64,000 bases of DNA from Streptomyces ficellus (GTDB lineage Bacteria > Actinomycetota > Actinomycetes > Streptomycetales > Streptomycetaceae): positions 124,001 to 188,000 of the forward strand of contig NZ_JAUEPL010000005.1 of assembly GCF_030406405.1 (NCBI RefSeq), read 5' to 3'. Shown piece after piece: positions 34,763-42,868 of the stretch (positions are counted from its first letter, which is position 1; every line of letters starts with the position of its first letter). The notes beneath the pieces were generated by a model. That model did no database searches. It saw only the letters and a program-made list of their open reading frames with translations, and was not told the origin of the DNA. Both the position numbers and the translations under genes were made by a program.

Positions 34763-35698
34763 ATGAAGGCGATCAGTTACCGCCGCTACGGCGGCCCTGA
34801 GGTCCTGGAATTCGGCGACTACCCCGACCCCAAGGTCGGACCGGACAAGGTCCTCGTCAAAGTGCGCGCGGCCGCCGTGAACCCGGTCGACTGGAAGGCC
34901 CAGGCCGGGTACCTCGACACCATCTTCGACGCCGTCTTCCCCGTGGTCCCGGGCTGGGACGTGGCCGGTGTCGTCGTCCAGCCGGGAGTCTCCGTGACGG
35001 AGTTCGCCGTCGGGGACGAGGTCATGGGGTACGTACGCGAGGACGTCCTGTGGCACGGCACCTTCGCCGAGTACGTCGCGGCCCCCGTCCGCACGCTGGC
35101 CCGCAAGCCCCGCAACCTGGGCTTCGAGGAGTCGGCGGGCCTGCCGCTCGCCGGGCTCACCGCCTACCAGGTGCTGCACCGGGCGCTGCGGGTGCGCCCG
35201 GGGGAGACCCTGCTGGTGCAGGCCGCCTCGGGCGCCGTCGGGTCGATGGCCGTGCAGATCGCCCGGCACCTCGGCGCCCGCGTCATCGGCGCGGCGCGCG
35301 AGTCGGGCCAGGACCGGATCCGCGAGCTCGGCGCGGAACCGGTGCTGTACGGCGACGGCTTCGCCGACCGCGTCAGGGCCCTGGCCCCGCAGGGCGTGGA
35401 CGCCGCGTTCGACACGGTCGGCGGCCAGGTCCTGAAGGACTCGGCCCATCTGCTGGCGCCCGGGGGACGGCTCGCGTCCATCGCGGACGGCGAGGTGATC
35501 GGCATGGGCGGCGCCTACTACTGGGTACGCCCCGACCCGGACGACCTGGCGGCGCTCGCCGAACTGGCGGAACAGGGCGCGCTGGCGGTACGGGTCGCCA
35601 AGTCGTTCCCGCTGGAGCAGGCCGCGGACGCCCAGCGCGCCGCCATGGAGGGCGGCCTGAACGGCAAGGTCGTCGTCACGGTCGGCCGGAACGACTGA
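34763..35698 (+). CDS. NADPH:quinone oxidoreductase-like protein (zinc-free MDR)
   Basis: A 311-residue medium-chain reductase with the GroES-like domain (VRAAAVNPVDWKAQAG, GWDVAGVV) and the cofactor motif QAASGAVGSMAVQIA, i.e. the AxxGxxG form of quinone reductases. The zinc-binding residues of the ADH branch are absent. It reduces quinones or enones using NADPH. ATG 34763 is used because the family start is MKAISYRRYGGPEVLEF. It has no close operon partner; a long repeat cluster follows it. Confidence 0.9.
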   Translation: MKAISYRRYGGPEVLEFGDYPDPKVGPDKVLVKVRAAAVNPVDWKAQAGYLDTIFDAVFPVVPGWDVAGVVVQPGVSVTEFAVGDEVMGYVREDVLWHGTFAEYVAAPVRTLARKPRNLGFEESAGLPLAGLTAYQVLHRALRVRPGETLLVQAASGAVGSMAVQIARHLGARVIGAARESGQDRIRELGAEPVLYGDGFADRVRALAPQGVDAAFDTVGGQVLKDSAHLLAPGGRLASIADGEVIGMGGAYYWVRPDPDDLAALAELAEQGALAVRVAKSFPLEQAADAQRAAMEGGLNGKVVVTVGRND

Positions 35699-35733
35699 CC
35701 GCCCGCCAGTCGCGCTCCCGGCACCGCGGCCGG

Positions 35734-36110
35734 CCCTGCCGGGCCAGCACCGGCCGCCGGGCACGGTCCGCTGGGCTAGCGCCCCGCCGCCGGGGCGCGG
35801 CTCGCTGCACCAGCAACGCCCCCGGGCCCGCCCTGCCGGGGCAGCACCTACCGCCCGGGCGCGGTCCCGCCGGGCCAGTACCCGCCGCCGGGGCAGGCCC
35901 GCTGCAAGCAACGCCCCCGGGCCTGCCCTGCCGGGCCAGCACCGGCCGCCGGGCACGGTCCGCTGGGCTAGCGCCCCGCCGCCGGGGCGTCGCCCGCCGG
36001 GCCAGCGCCCGCCGCCGGGGCGCGGCCCGCTGCAATAGCAACGCCCCCGGGCATGCCCTGCCGGGGGCAGCACCTATCGCCCGGGGCGTCGCCCGCCGGG
36101 CCAGCACCCA
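35734..36110. repeat. GC-rich repeat cluster, including two identical 64-bp copies
   Basis: The 426-base gap between the reductase and DUF202 genes (35699-36124) contains no gene that I believe. It holds a 64-bp perfect direct repeat (35734-35797 and 35926-35989, offset 192), plus shorter shared units: CAACGCCCCCGGGC three times (35812, 35909, 36039) and CAGCACCTAxCGCCCGGG twice (about 35842 and 36068). It may be a minisatellite. Some antisense frames run through it but encode only low-complexity Arg-rich sequence. Confidence 0.85.
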
Positions 36111-36124
36111 CCGCCGTGCGGGCC

Positions 36125-36457
36125 CTACACCACCACCGCCACCGCGAACGCCGCCAGCGCGAGCGTGCAGGCCGTCGCCGTGACCGCGCCATGGGGCGTC
36201 AGTGCTCGCGGGCGCGCCGTACCCAGTGCCCGCATCCGCCGGTGGGCCACGCCCAGGAACGCCAGCCACACCAGCAGCGACAGGGCGGCGCCCACCACAC
36301 CGGCCGCCGTGATGTCGTCGTGCACGGCCTGCTTGGCCGCCAGCACCGCGGCGCCCGTCGCCGACAGCGTCGTACGCCGCCACGCCAGCCGCGTACGCTC
36401 CGGCTGAAGCCCCGGGTCCCGGACCTCGGCGGCGTCCGGCGCGTGGCCGCCCGTCAT
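36125..36457 (-). CDS. DUF202 family membrane protein (second of a pair)
   Basis: A 110-residue protein with the DUF202 beginning (DPGLQPERTRLAWRRTTL) and about three hydrophobic segments. The family consists of small inner-membrane proteins of the YidH type with unknown role, often in adjacent pairs. Its ATG overlaps the previous gene's TGA by one base (TGATG), so it is translationally coupled to the larger DUF202 gene. Confidence 0.8.
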   Translation of the reverse strand: MTGGHAPDAAEVRDPGLQPERTRLAWRRTTLSATGAAVLAAKQAVHDDITAAGVVGAALSLLVWLAFLGVAHRRMRALGTARPRALTPHGAVTATACTLALAAFAVAVVV

Positions 36458-36849
36458 CAGCCGCGCCAGCCGAAGACGACGACCACCACCATCGCGACCG
36501 CGACCACGCCCACCGCCAGGCTCAGCAGCGCGGGAAAGCGGCTGACCGGCAGGTCCTCGCCCCGGCGCATGGCCCGCTCGCAGCGCGCCCAGTGGTTCAC
36601 CGCCCGAAGCGCGCACAGCGCCCCCGCGGCGAGCAGCGCGAGCGCCATGCCCACCCGGACGCCCCAGCGCAGGTCGGGCAGGAACTGATCGACCGCGAAC
36701 CCGCCGCCGACCAGGGCGAGCGCGGTCCGGATCCAGGCCAGGAAGGTGCGCTCGTTGGCGAGGGAGAACCGGTAGTCGGGCGTGTCCCCCTCTTCCCGGA
36801 TCCGCCGCGGCGCCAACCACAGCCGCAGGCCCCGCACAAAGTCGCTCAC
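36457..36849 (-). CDS. DUF202 family membrane protein (first of a pair, YidH type)
   Basis: A 130-residue protein with the DUF202 signature DYRFSLANERTFLAWIRTAL near residues 26-45, followed by three likely membrane helices, including FPALLSLAVGVVAVAMVVVVV. It begins four bases after the stop of the Nudix gene and its stop overlaps the second DUF202 gene, so the three may be one operon. The function of the family is unknown. Confidence 0.85.
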   Translation of the reverse strand: MSDFVRGLRLWLAPRRIREEGDTPDYRFSLANERTFLAWIRTALALVGGGFAVDQFLPDLRWGVRVGMALALLAAGALCALRAVNHWARCERAMRRGEDLPVSRFPALLSLAVGVVAVAMVVVVVFGWRG

Positions 36850-36853
36850 ATGA

Positions 36854-37402
36854 TCACACTATCGGGGGTGTCTGTGGACGGCATGCGCGCCCGTCGACGC
36901 GGTACGCCCGAAGATGCTCGTACGCGGCACAGCCGTCCGGCACCCACTCCCACTCGCCCAGCCGGGCCTCCAGCTCCGGCTCCGGCAGGAAGGCGTGCCA
37001 GGCGACCTCCTCCGCCTGCGGGCTCACCGGGAGCTCGCACCGAACCTCGTACACCGCCGACCACCACGACCCCCGCTCGCCCCCCTCGTACAGAAAACGG
37101 AACAGCCGCGTCGGCCGCGGCAGACCCGGCACACCCAACTCCTCCCGCGCCTCCCGCAGCGCCGCCTCGTCGTAACTCTCGCCCGCCCCGACCACACCGC
37201 CCACGAACATGTCGTACAGAGAGGGGAAAACCAGCTTCGTCGCGGTCCTGCGATGCACGAACACCCGGTCCTCGGCGTCCCGCACGAACACGAACACACA
37301 GCGATGGCGCAGCCCCCGCGCGTACACCTCACCGCGCGGCAGCCGCGCCACCACCCGGTCGTGCTCGTCAACGACGTCCAGGATCTCGTCAGCGGCGCTC
37401 AT
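36854..37402 (-). CDS. NUDIX hydrolase
   Basis: A 182-residue protein with a complete Nudix box, GGVVGAGESYDEAALREA with REELGV (residues ~68-91), giving the GX5EX7REUXEEXGU metal-binding site. The N-terminal half with VDEHDRVVARLPRGEVYARG resembles the YfcD/IPP-isomerase-like Nudix subgroup. It hydrolyses a nucleoside diphosphate-linked or similar compound; the substrate is unknown. ATG 37402 has no strong ribosome site. It is first of a likely three-gene operon with the two DUF202 genes and divergent from the FAD dehydrogenase. Confidence 0.88.
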   Translation of the reverse strand: MSAADEILDVVDEHDRVVARLPRGEVYARGLRHRCVFVFVRDAEDRVFVHRRTATKLVFPSLYDMFVGGVVGAGESYDEAALREAREELGVPGLPRPTRLFRFLYEGGERGSWWSAVYEVRCELPVSPQAEEVAWHAFLPEPELEARLGEWEWVPDGCAAYEHLRAYRVDGRACRPQTPPIV

Positions 37403-37488
37403 GCCGCCATGAAATCACCGTCCACCTGTTGACGTGTTACCGCCGCGTACCGAAGATCGGAGCACCCTGCCGACAAGGATGAGAGCCC

Positions 37489-39144
37489 ATGGCGTACGAC
37501 GCTGATGTGATCGTGATCGGGGCCGGCCTCGCCGGCCTGGTCGCCACCGCCGAGCTCGCCGAGGCGGGGCGCAGCGTCATCCTGCTCGACCAGGAGCCCG
37601 AACAGTCCCTCGGCGGCCAGGCCCACTGGTCCTTCGGCGGCCTGTTCTTCGTGGACTCGCCCGAGCAGCGCCGGATGCGGATCAGAGACAGCCACGCCCT
37701 CGCCCTCCAGGACTGGCTGGGCACGGCGGGCTTCGACCGCCCCGAGGACCACTGGCCGCGCAAGTGGGCCGAGGCGTACGTCGACTTCGCGGCCGGTGAG
37801 AAGCGGTCCTGGCTGTACCGCCAGGGAGTCAGGTTCTTCCCGGTCGTCGGCTGGGCCGAGCGCGGCGGCTACGACGCCACCGGGCACGGCAACTCGGTGC
37901 CGCGCTTCCACATCACCTGGGGCACCGGCCCCGGCCTGGTCGCGCCCTTCGAGCGGCGCGTCCGCGAAGGCGTCGCCAAGGGCCTCGTCCAGCTGAGGTT
38001 TCGCCACCGGGTCACGAGCCTGGGCCGCAGCGCGGGAGCCGTCGACACCGTCAGCGGCGAGATCCTGGAGCCGTCCGCCGCCGAGCGCGGCACGGCGAGC
38101 AGCCGGGAGGTCACCGGGGCGTTCGAGTACCGCGCCCAGGCGGTGATCGTCACGTCCGGCGGCATCGGCGGCAACCACGACCTCGTACGCGCCCAGTGGC
38201 CGCAGCGGCTCGGCACCCCGCCCGACAAGATGCTCTCCGGCGTGCCCGCGCACGTCGACGGGCTGATGCTCGGCATCGCGGAGGCGGCCGGCGCCCACCA
38301 CATCAACCGCGACCGGATGTGGCACTACACCGAGGGCATCGAGAACTGGAACCCCATCTGGGCCAGGCACGGCATCCGCATCCTGCCCGGCCCGTCGTCG
38401 CTGTGGCTGGACGCGACCGGCCGCCGCCTGCCCGTGCCGCTGTTCCCCGGCTTCGACACGCTGGGCACGCTGGAGCACATCATGCGGTCCGGGTACGGCT
38501 ACACGTGGTTCGTCCTCAACCGGCGGATCATCGGCAAGGAGTTCACCCTCTCCGGCTCCGAACAGAACCCGGACCTCACCGGCAAGTCGGTCCGCGGTGT
38601 CCTCGACCGGGCGCGCGCCGACGTCCCGGGTCCGGTCAGGGCGTTCATGGACCACGGGGCGGACTTCGTCATCGAGGACGACCTGCCGTCCCTGGTGCGC
38701 GGCATGAACGCGCTCACCAAGGAGCCGCTCATCGACGAGTCCGCCCTGCGCCGCGAAATCGTCGCCCGCGACCGGGAGATCGCCAACCCCTTCACCAAGG
38801 ACCTCCAGGTCACCGTCATCCGCGGCGCCCGCAAGTACCTCGGCGACCGGCTGATCCGTACGGTCGCCCCGCACCGGCTCCTCGACCCCGGGGCGGGCCC
38901 GCTGGTCGCCGTGCGGCTCAACATCCTCACCCGCAAGTCGCTCGGCGGCCTGGAGACCGACCTCTCCTCCCGGGTGCTCACTCCCGACGGCACCCCGCTG
39001 CCGGGCGTCTACGCGGCCGGTGAAGCGGCCGGCTTCGGCGGCGGAGGCGTCCATGGCTACCGCTCCCTGGAGGGCACCTTCCTCGGTGGCTGCCTCTTCT
39101 CGGGCCGCGCGGCAGGCCGAGCGGCCGCGAAAGCCACCGCCTGA
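37489..39144 (+). CDS. FAD-binding dehydrogenase (fumarate reductase/KstD-like)
   Basis: A 551-residue flavoprotein. The Rossmann FAD motif VIVIGAGLAGLVATAELAEAG (shown in parts as GAGLAG) is near residue 10, with SLGGQAHWSFGGLF near 40, and the C-terminal FAD segment YAAGEAAGFGGGG near 510, followed by RSLEGTFLGGCLFSGRAAG. It belongs to the fumarate-reductase/3-ketosteroid dehydrogenase family, but the expected KstD catalytic residues are not all evident. It would dehydrogenate or reduce a C-C bond. ATG 37489, standing alone after the divergent Nudix gene. Confidence 0.85.
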   Translation: MAYDADVIVIGAGLAGLVATAELAEAGRSVILLDQEPEQSLGGQAHWSFGGLFFVDSPEQRRMRIRDSHALALQDWLGTAGFDRPEDHWPRKWAEAYVDFAAGEKRSWLYRQGVRFFPVVGWAERGGYDATGHGNSVPRFHITWGTGPGLVAPFERRVREGVAKGLVQLRFRHRVTSLGRSAGAVDTVSGEILEPSAAERGTASSREVTGAFEYRAQAVIVTSGGIGGNHDLVRAQWPQRLGTPPDKMLSGVPAHVDGLMLGIAEAAGAHHINRDRMWHYTEGIENWNPIWARHGIRILPGPSSLWLDATGRRLPVPLFPGFDTLGTLEHIMRSGYGYTWFVLNRRIIGKEFTLSGSEQNPDLTGKSVRGVLDRARADVPGPVRAFMDHGADFVIEDDLPSLVRGMNALTKEPLIDESALRREIVARDREIANPFTKDLQVTVIRGARKYLGDRLIRTVAPHRLLDPGAGPLVAVRLNILTRKSLGGLETDLSSRVLTPDGTPLPGVYAAGEAAGFGGGGVHGYRSLEGTFLGGCLFSGRAAGRAAAKATA

Positions 39145-39224
39145 GCGGCGCGGCCCCGCCTGCCCCCGCCCGCGCCCGCCCGCGCCCCGATGCCCGGCCG
39201 CCCGCGCCCCGACGCCGGGCCGGG

Positions 39225-39611
39225 TCAGGGACGACTGCGCAGCGGGTGTCCTTCGGGCACTTCCACCAGGGCGATGCGCACCCCGTCCGGGTCGGCGATC
39301 CACATTTCGATCAGGCCCCACGGCTCCTGCTGCGGCGGCCGCAGCACCTCCACCCCGCGCTCGCGCAGCTCTTCGTGGGCGGCCCGGACGTCGGCCACCT
39401 GGAGCCACAGCCGCATACCGGGCGAGGGCGGAGCGGGGGAGCGGCCGGAGAGTTCGAGGAAGCCGCCGCCGAGGAAGTACACCGTGCCCCGCTCGGGCCC
39501 CGTCCCGAACTCCCGGTAGACGGCCAGCCCCAGCGCCCCGCCGTAGAAGTCGCGTGAGCGCTGCGGATCCGTAGGGCTCAACAGAACCCTGCTGCCCAGT
39601 ACATGCACCAT
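39225..39611 (-). CDS. VOC superfamily (glyoxalase/bleomycin resistance-like) protein
   Basis: A 128-residue protein of the vicinal-oxygen-chelate fold: SRVLLSPTDPQRSRDFYGGALGLAV at the start (DPQRSRDFYGGALGL), FLGGGFLELSG in the middle and WGLIEMWIADPDGVRIALVE at the end. Such proteins bind metals or small ligands and may act as glyoxalase-type enzymes or drug-binding proteins. Function is unknown. Start ATG 39611. It follows convergently after the FAD dehydrogenase with a GC-rich gap. Confidence 0.82.
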   Translation of the reverse strand: MVHVLGSRVLLSPTDPQRSRDFYGGALGLAVYREFGTGPERGTVYFLGGGFLELSGRSPAPPSPGMRLWLQVADVRAAHEELRERGVEVLRPPQQEPWGLIEMWIADPDGVRIALVEVPEGHPLRSRP

Positions 39612-39675
39612 GCGGCGAGCCTACGCCCGCCGCTGAGCCATCCTCACAAAGCACAGCCCCGCCACTGAGCAATCC

Positions 39676-39864
39676 TCAGAATGCCCACCCGGCAGGGGCG
39701 TTCGGAGCCCACCAGCCGACGTGCAGTCCCGTCGTCGACACCTTCTCGCCCGACAGGACGGCGGCGACCAGCCGGTCGCGCAACGGGCAGGGAAAGGCGA
39801 GCAGATACGGCTTGAGGGCGGAAGACACGCGCGCCAGTCCGGCACGCGTGCCCCCGCCCGGCAC
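39676..39864 (-). pseudogene. Remnant of an ASCH-domain gene
   Basis: This frame encodes FPCPLRDRLVAAVLSGEKV and STTGLHVGW, matching the conserved beginning of ASCH-domain proteins (PLRDRLVAAxLxGEKTATTGL). It stops about 50 residues later (PAGWAF), far short of the usual ~130-150 residues, and no downstream sequence continues the domain. It lies between the gntP-type and VOC genes. A short degenerate direct repeat (GCTGAGCCATCCTCA and ACTGAGCAATCCTCA, near 39632 and 39664) follows its stop. I read it as a truncated remnant; a coding start is uncertain. Confidence 0.5.
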
Positions 39865-39885
39865 CCGACAGCCGGACCCCGCTCC

Positions 39886-41283
39886 CTACAGCACCAGCGA
39901 CAGCAACAGGACGAACACGATCCCCACCACCGAGATGATCGTCTCCATCACCGACCAGGTTTTGATCGTCTGGCCGACGCTCATCCCGAAGTACTCCTTC
40001 ACCAGCCAGAAACCGGCGTCGTTGACGTGGCTGAAGAAGAGCGAGCCCGCGCCGATCGCCAGCACCAGCAGCGCCGCGTGCGAGGTGGACATGCCGGCCG
40101 CCAGCGGGGCGACCAGTCCGGCGGCCGAGATCGTGGCGACCGTCGCCGAGCCGGTCGCCAGCCGGATCGCCACCGCGATCAGCCAGGCCAGCAGCAGGGC
40201 CGGGATGGACCAGTCCTTGGAGAAGTCCAGGATCATCTGCCCGACGCCCACGTCGATCAGCGTCTGCTTGAAGCCGCCGCCCGCGCCCACGATCAGCAGG
40301 ACGCCCGCGATGGGGGCGAGCGACGTCTCGACGGTCGCCGAGATCCGCTCCTTGGTGAAGCCGGCCGCCCTGCCCAGCGTGAAGAGGCCCACGAGCACCG
40401 CCGCCAGCAGCGCGATCAGCGGCGAGCCGATGACATCCGTCACCCGCTGGACGTGGTTGTCCGGGTTGCCCACCACGATGTCGACGAGCGCCTTGACCAG
40501 CATCAGCACCACGGGCAGCAGCACGGTCGCGACGGTCGCGCCGAAGCCGGGCCGCCGCTCCAGGTCCTGCGAGGGACGCTGGGGGATCAGCCGCTCGGGC
40601 GCCGGGACGTCCACCCACCGTGCCGCGTACCGGGAGAACAGCGGCCCCGCGATGATCACGGTCGGGATGGCGACCACGAGGCCCAGCGCCAGCGTCACGC
40701 CCAGGTTGGCGCCGAGCGCGTCGATCGCGACCAGCGGACCGGGGTGCGGCGGGATGAGCCCGTGCATCACGGACAGACCGGCCAGCGCCGGAACACCGAT
40801 CCGCATCAGCGAGTAGTCGCCGCGCTTGGCGACCAGCAGCACCACCGGGATCAGCAGCACGATGCCGACCTCGAAGAAGAGCGGCAGGCCGATCACGGAC
40901 GCGATCAGCACCATCGCCCAGGGCATGGCCCGGCCGCCCGCCCTGGCGAGGATCGTGTCCACGATCTGGTCCGCGCCGCCGGAGTCGGCCAGCAGCTTGC
41001 CGAGGATCGCACCGAGCGCGATGAGCACGCCCACGCCCGCGACCGTCGAGCCCAGGCCCTTGGTGAACGACTCGATGGCGGCGTCCAGCGGGGCTCCGGC
41101 CAGGGCGCCGAGCCCCAGCGAGCCTATGGTGAGCGCCAGGAAGGCGTGGAGCCTGAACCTGGTGATGAGCAGGACGATCAGGGCGATGCCCGCCAGGACG
41201 GCGATGCCCAGCTGGCCGTTGCCCGCCGATGTGATCGGCTCGGCGGCGTCCGCTGCCAGCATCTCGACGTTGAGACTGGTCAC
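39886..41283 (-). CDS. GntP-family gluconate:H+ symporter
   Basis: A 465-residue transporter with about 12-14 helices. Family motifs are GLPLFFEVGIVLLIPVV (FFEVG), GLIPPHPGP near residue 170, and FSHVNDAGFW and LATGSATVAT near the end. GntP proteins import gluconate or related aldonates with protons. The start GTG 41283 has GAGGA eight bases upstream. It follows gluconokinase after 10 bases, and a GntR regulator is divergent from the pair, so import, phosphorylation and regulation are together. Confidence 0.92.
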   Translation of the reverse strand: MTSLNVEMLAADAAEPITSAGNGQLGIAVLAGIALIVLLITRFRLHAFLALTIGSLGLGALAGAPLDAAIESFTKGLGSTVAGVGVLIALGAILGKLLADSGGADQIVDTILARAGGRAMPWAMVLIASVIGLPLFFEVGIVLLIPVVLLVAKRGDYSLMRIGVPALAGLSVMHGLIPPHPGPLVAIDALGANLGVTLALGLVVAIPTVIIAGPLFSRYAARWVDVPAPERLIPQRPSQDLERRPGFGATVATVLLPVVLMLVKALVDIVVGNPDNHVQRVTDVIGSPLIALLAAVLVGLFTLGRAAGFTKERISATVETSLAPIAGVLLIVGAGGGFKQTLIDVGVGQMILDFSKDWSIPALLLAWLIAVAIRLATGSATVATISAAGLVAPLAAGMSTSHAALLVLAIGAGSLFFSHVNDAGFWLVKEYFGMSVGQTIKTWSVMETIISVVGIVFVLLLSLVL

Positions 41284-41293
41284 AGGGGAGTCC

Positions 41294-41803
41294 TCAGGTA
41301 GCGAGCCGGCGCAGCGCGGCGACGGCCCGGTCGGTGATGTCCTCGGGGCTGCCCGAGACGTCGACGGCCACACCGGCCTCGTCGTCCCCGAGCGGCTGAA
41401 GCGTGGCGAACTGCGAGTCCAGCAGCGCGGTCGGCATGAAGTGGCCCTTGCGCGCGGCCATCCGCTCCTCGATCAGTGCCCGGTCGCCGGTCAGGTGCAG
41501 GAAGATTACGCCGGGGGCGGCCGCCCGCAGCCGGTCGCGGTAGGCCCGCTTCAGCGCCGAGCTGCTCACCACCCCGCCGAGCCCGGCGCGTCCGTGTGCC
41601 CACCGCCCGATCGCGTCGAGCCAGGGCCACCGGTCCTGGTCGTCCAGCGGGATGCCGGCCGACATCTTGGCGATGTTCTCCTCGGGGTGGAAGTCGTCGC
41701 CCTCGGCGTAGGGGACGCCGAGGCGCTCGGCGACCAGCGGGCCGATGGTGGTCTTGCCGGTTCCGGCCACGCCCATCACGACGACGACGGGGGGTTTGTG
41801 CAT
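41294..41803 (-). CDS. gntK: Gluconokinase
   Basis: A 169-residue P-loop kinase. The Walker A motif GVAGTGKTT is near residues 11-19, then EGDDFHPEENIAKMSAGIPL (gluconate-binding region) and LHLTGDRALIEERMAARKGHFM. It phosphorylates gluconate to 6-phosphogluconate for the pentose phosphate pathway. ATG 41803 is preferred over upstream Met codons; the ribosome site is weak. It forms an operon with the gntP-type gene, and is divergent from the GntR gene. Confidence 0.93.
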   Translation of the reverse strand: MHKPPVVVVMGVAGTGKTTIGPLVAERLGVPYAEGDDFHPEENIAKMSAGIPLDDQDRWPWLDAIGRWAHGRAGLGGVVSSSALKRAYRDRLRAAAPGVIFLHLTGDRALIEERMAARKGHFMPTALLDSQFATLQPLGDDEAGVAVDVSGSPEDITDRAVAALRRLAT

Positions 41804-41906
41804 GAGCGGTGCGCCTCGCTGTCTTCCTCGACATCGGTTCCGACGCCGATGGCGTCGCCGCACACTGAAACCCATGCGGTACGACGTATTCAAGAGCCTG
41901 TGACAT

Positions 41907-41937
41907 AAAAGTCATACTTTTTAGCGGCGGTTACGCT
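41907..41937 (+). promoter_or_regulatory. GntR operator and leaderless promoter
   Basis: AAAAGT-CAT-ACTTTT (41907-41921) is a perfect 6+6-bp palindrome, strongly AT-rich. TACGCT at 41932-41937 is the likely -10 of the GntR gene; it sits six bases before the ATG, so transcription probably begins at the start codon. The palindrome overlaps the -35 region. It is 104 bases before the gluconokinase start on the other strand. Confidence 0.65.
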
Positions 41938-41943
41938 AAGCAC

Positions 41944-42645
41944 ATGACGACTCAGGCCCAGGGGCTCCATACGCATGTGCTGGACGCCCTGGGTCTCGCG
42001 ATCACGACCGGGGAGTACCCGCCCGGCAGCGTGCTGCGCACCGACGAGCTCGCCCAGCGCTTCTCGGTCTCCCGCACCGTCGTACGGGAAGTGGTCCGCG
42101 TGCTGGAGTCGATGCACCTCGTCGAGTCGCGCCGCCGCGTCGGCGTGACCGTCCGCGCCACCGAGCAGTGGAACGTCTACGACCCGCGCGTCATCCGCTG
42201 GCGGCTGGCCGGCACCGACCGCCCCCGCCAGCTCCGCTCGCTGACCGTCCTGCGCTCCGCCGTCGAACCGGTCGCCGCCGGCCTCGCCGCCGTCCACGCC
42301 ACCCCGGAGCAGTGCCGCGAGCTCACCGAGCAGGCCCTCGGCATGGTCGCCACCTCGCGCGGCAGGCAGCTGGAGGCGTATCTGGTCCACGACATCGCCT
42401 TCCACCGCGTCGTCCTCAACGCCTCCGGCAACGAGATGTTCGCGCGGCTCGGCGATGTCGTCGCCGAGGTCCTCACCGGCCGCACCCACCACCAGGTGAT
42501 GTTCGAGGACCCCGACCCGGCCGCCGTCACGCTCCACGTCCAGGTCGCCGAAGCCGTACGGGGGCGGGACGCCGTCCGGGCCGAGGAGCTCACCCGGCAG
42601 ATCGCGGTGGGGGCCCTGCGTGAGCTGGACATCCTCGCCCCTTAG
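41944..42645 (+). CDS. GntR/FadR family regulator of gluconate genes
   Basis: A 233-residue FadR-type GntR protein. The winged helix-turn-helix (residues ~10-70) includes RTDELAQRFSVSRTVVREVVRVLE (RFSVSRTVVREV as the recognition region). The C-terminal FCD ligand domain has YLVHDIAFHRVVLNASGNEMF and THHQVM, with a metal/ligand pocket of Asp/His residues. It is divergent from gntK/gntP-type genes and would lift repression on gluconate or 6-phosphogluconate. The candidate operator lies in the shared gap. Confidence 0.9.
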   Translation: MTTQAQGLHTHVLDALGLAITTGEYPPGSVLRTDELAQRFSVSRTVVREVVRVLESMHLVESRRRVGVTVRATEQWNVYDPRVIRWRLAGTDRPRQLRSLTVLRSAVEPVAAGLAAVHATPEQCRELTEQALGMVATSRGRQLEAYLVHDIAFHRVVLNASGNEMFARLGDVVAEVLTGRTHHQVMFEDPDPAAVTLHVQVAEAVRGRDAVRAEELTRQIAVGALRELDILAP

Positions 42646-42868
42646 GGTCAGCCGTTGGGTAATGAGGTCACCCGTTAAGCTGCGCAATGCCGATTAACCC
42701 ACCGGTAACCTCAAAAACATCTCAGATCAGCCCGTACGTGACATAGGCCACAGCCAAAACGGCAGCGTAGCCGTGACTATGTGCTCTGGCCCTCATGCCA
42801 CGGTGACCACCTTCATCACCGTCGTACGGCTGATACCGCACGGACCCCCTCACAAAGGCGACATCCAG

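Noticed and set aside
35676..36383. Minus-strand Arg-rich open frame through the GC-rich repeat cluster
   Set aside because: Its residues come only from the repeated units and it overlaps the real DUF202 gene in another frame.
37399..39672. Long minus-strand open frame opposite the FAD dehydrogenase gene
   Set aside because: The plus strand encodes a clear FAD enzyme, and the minus frame is compositionally biased.
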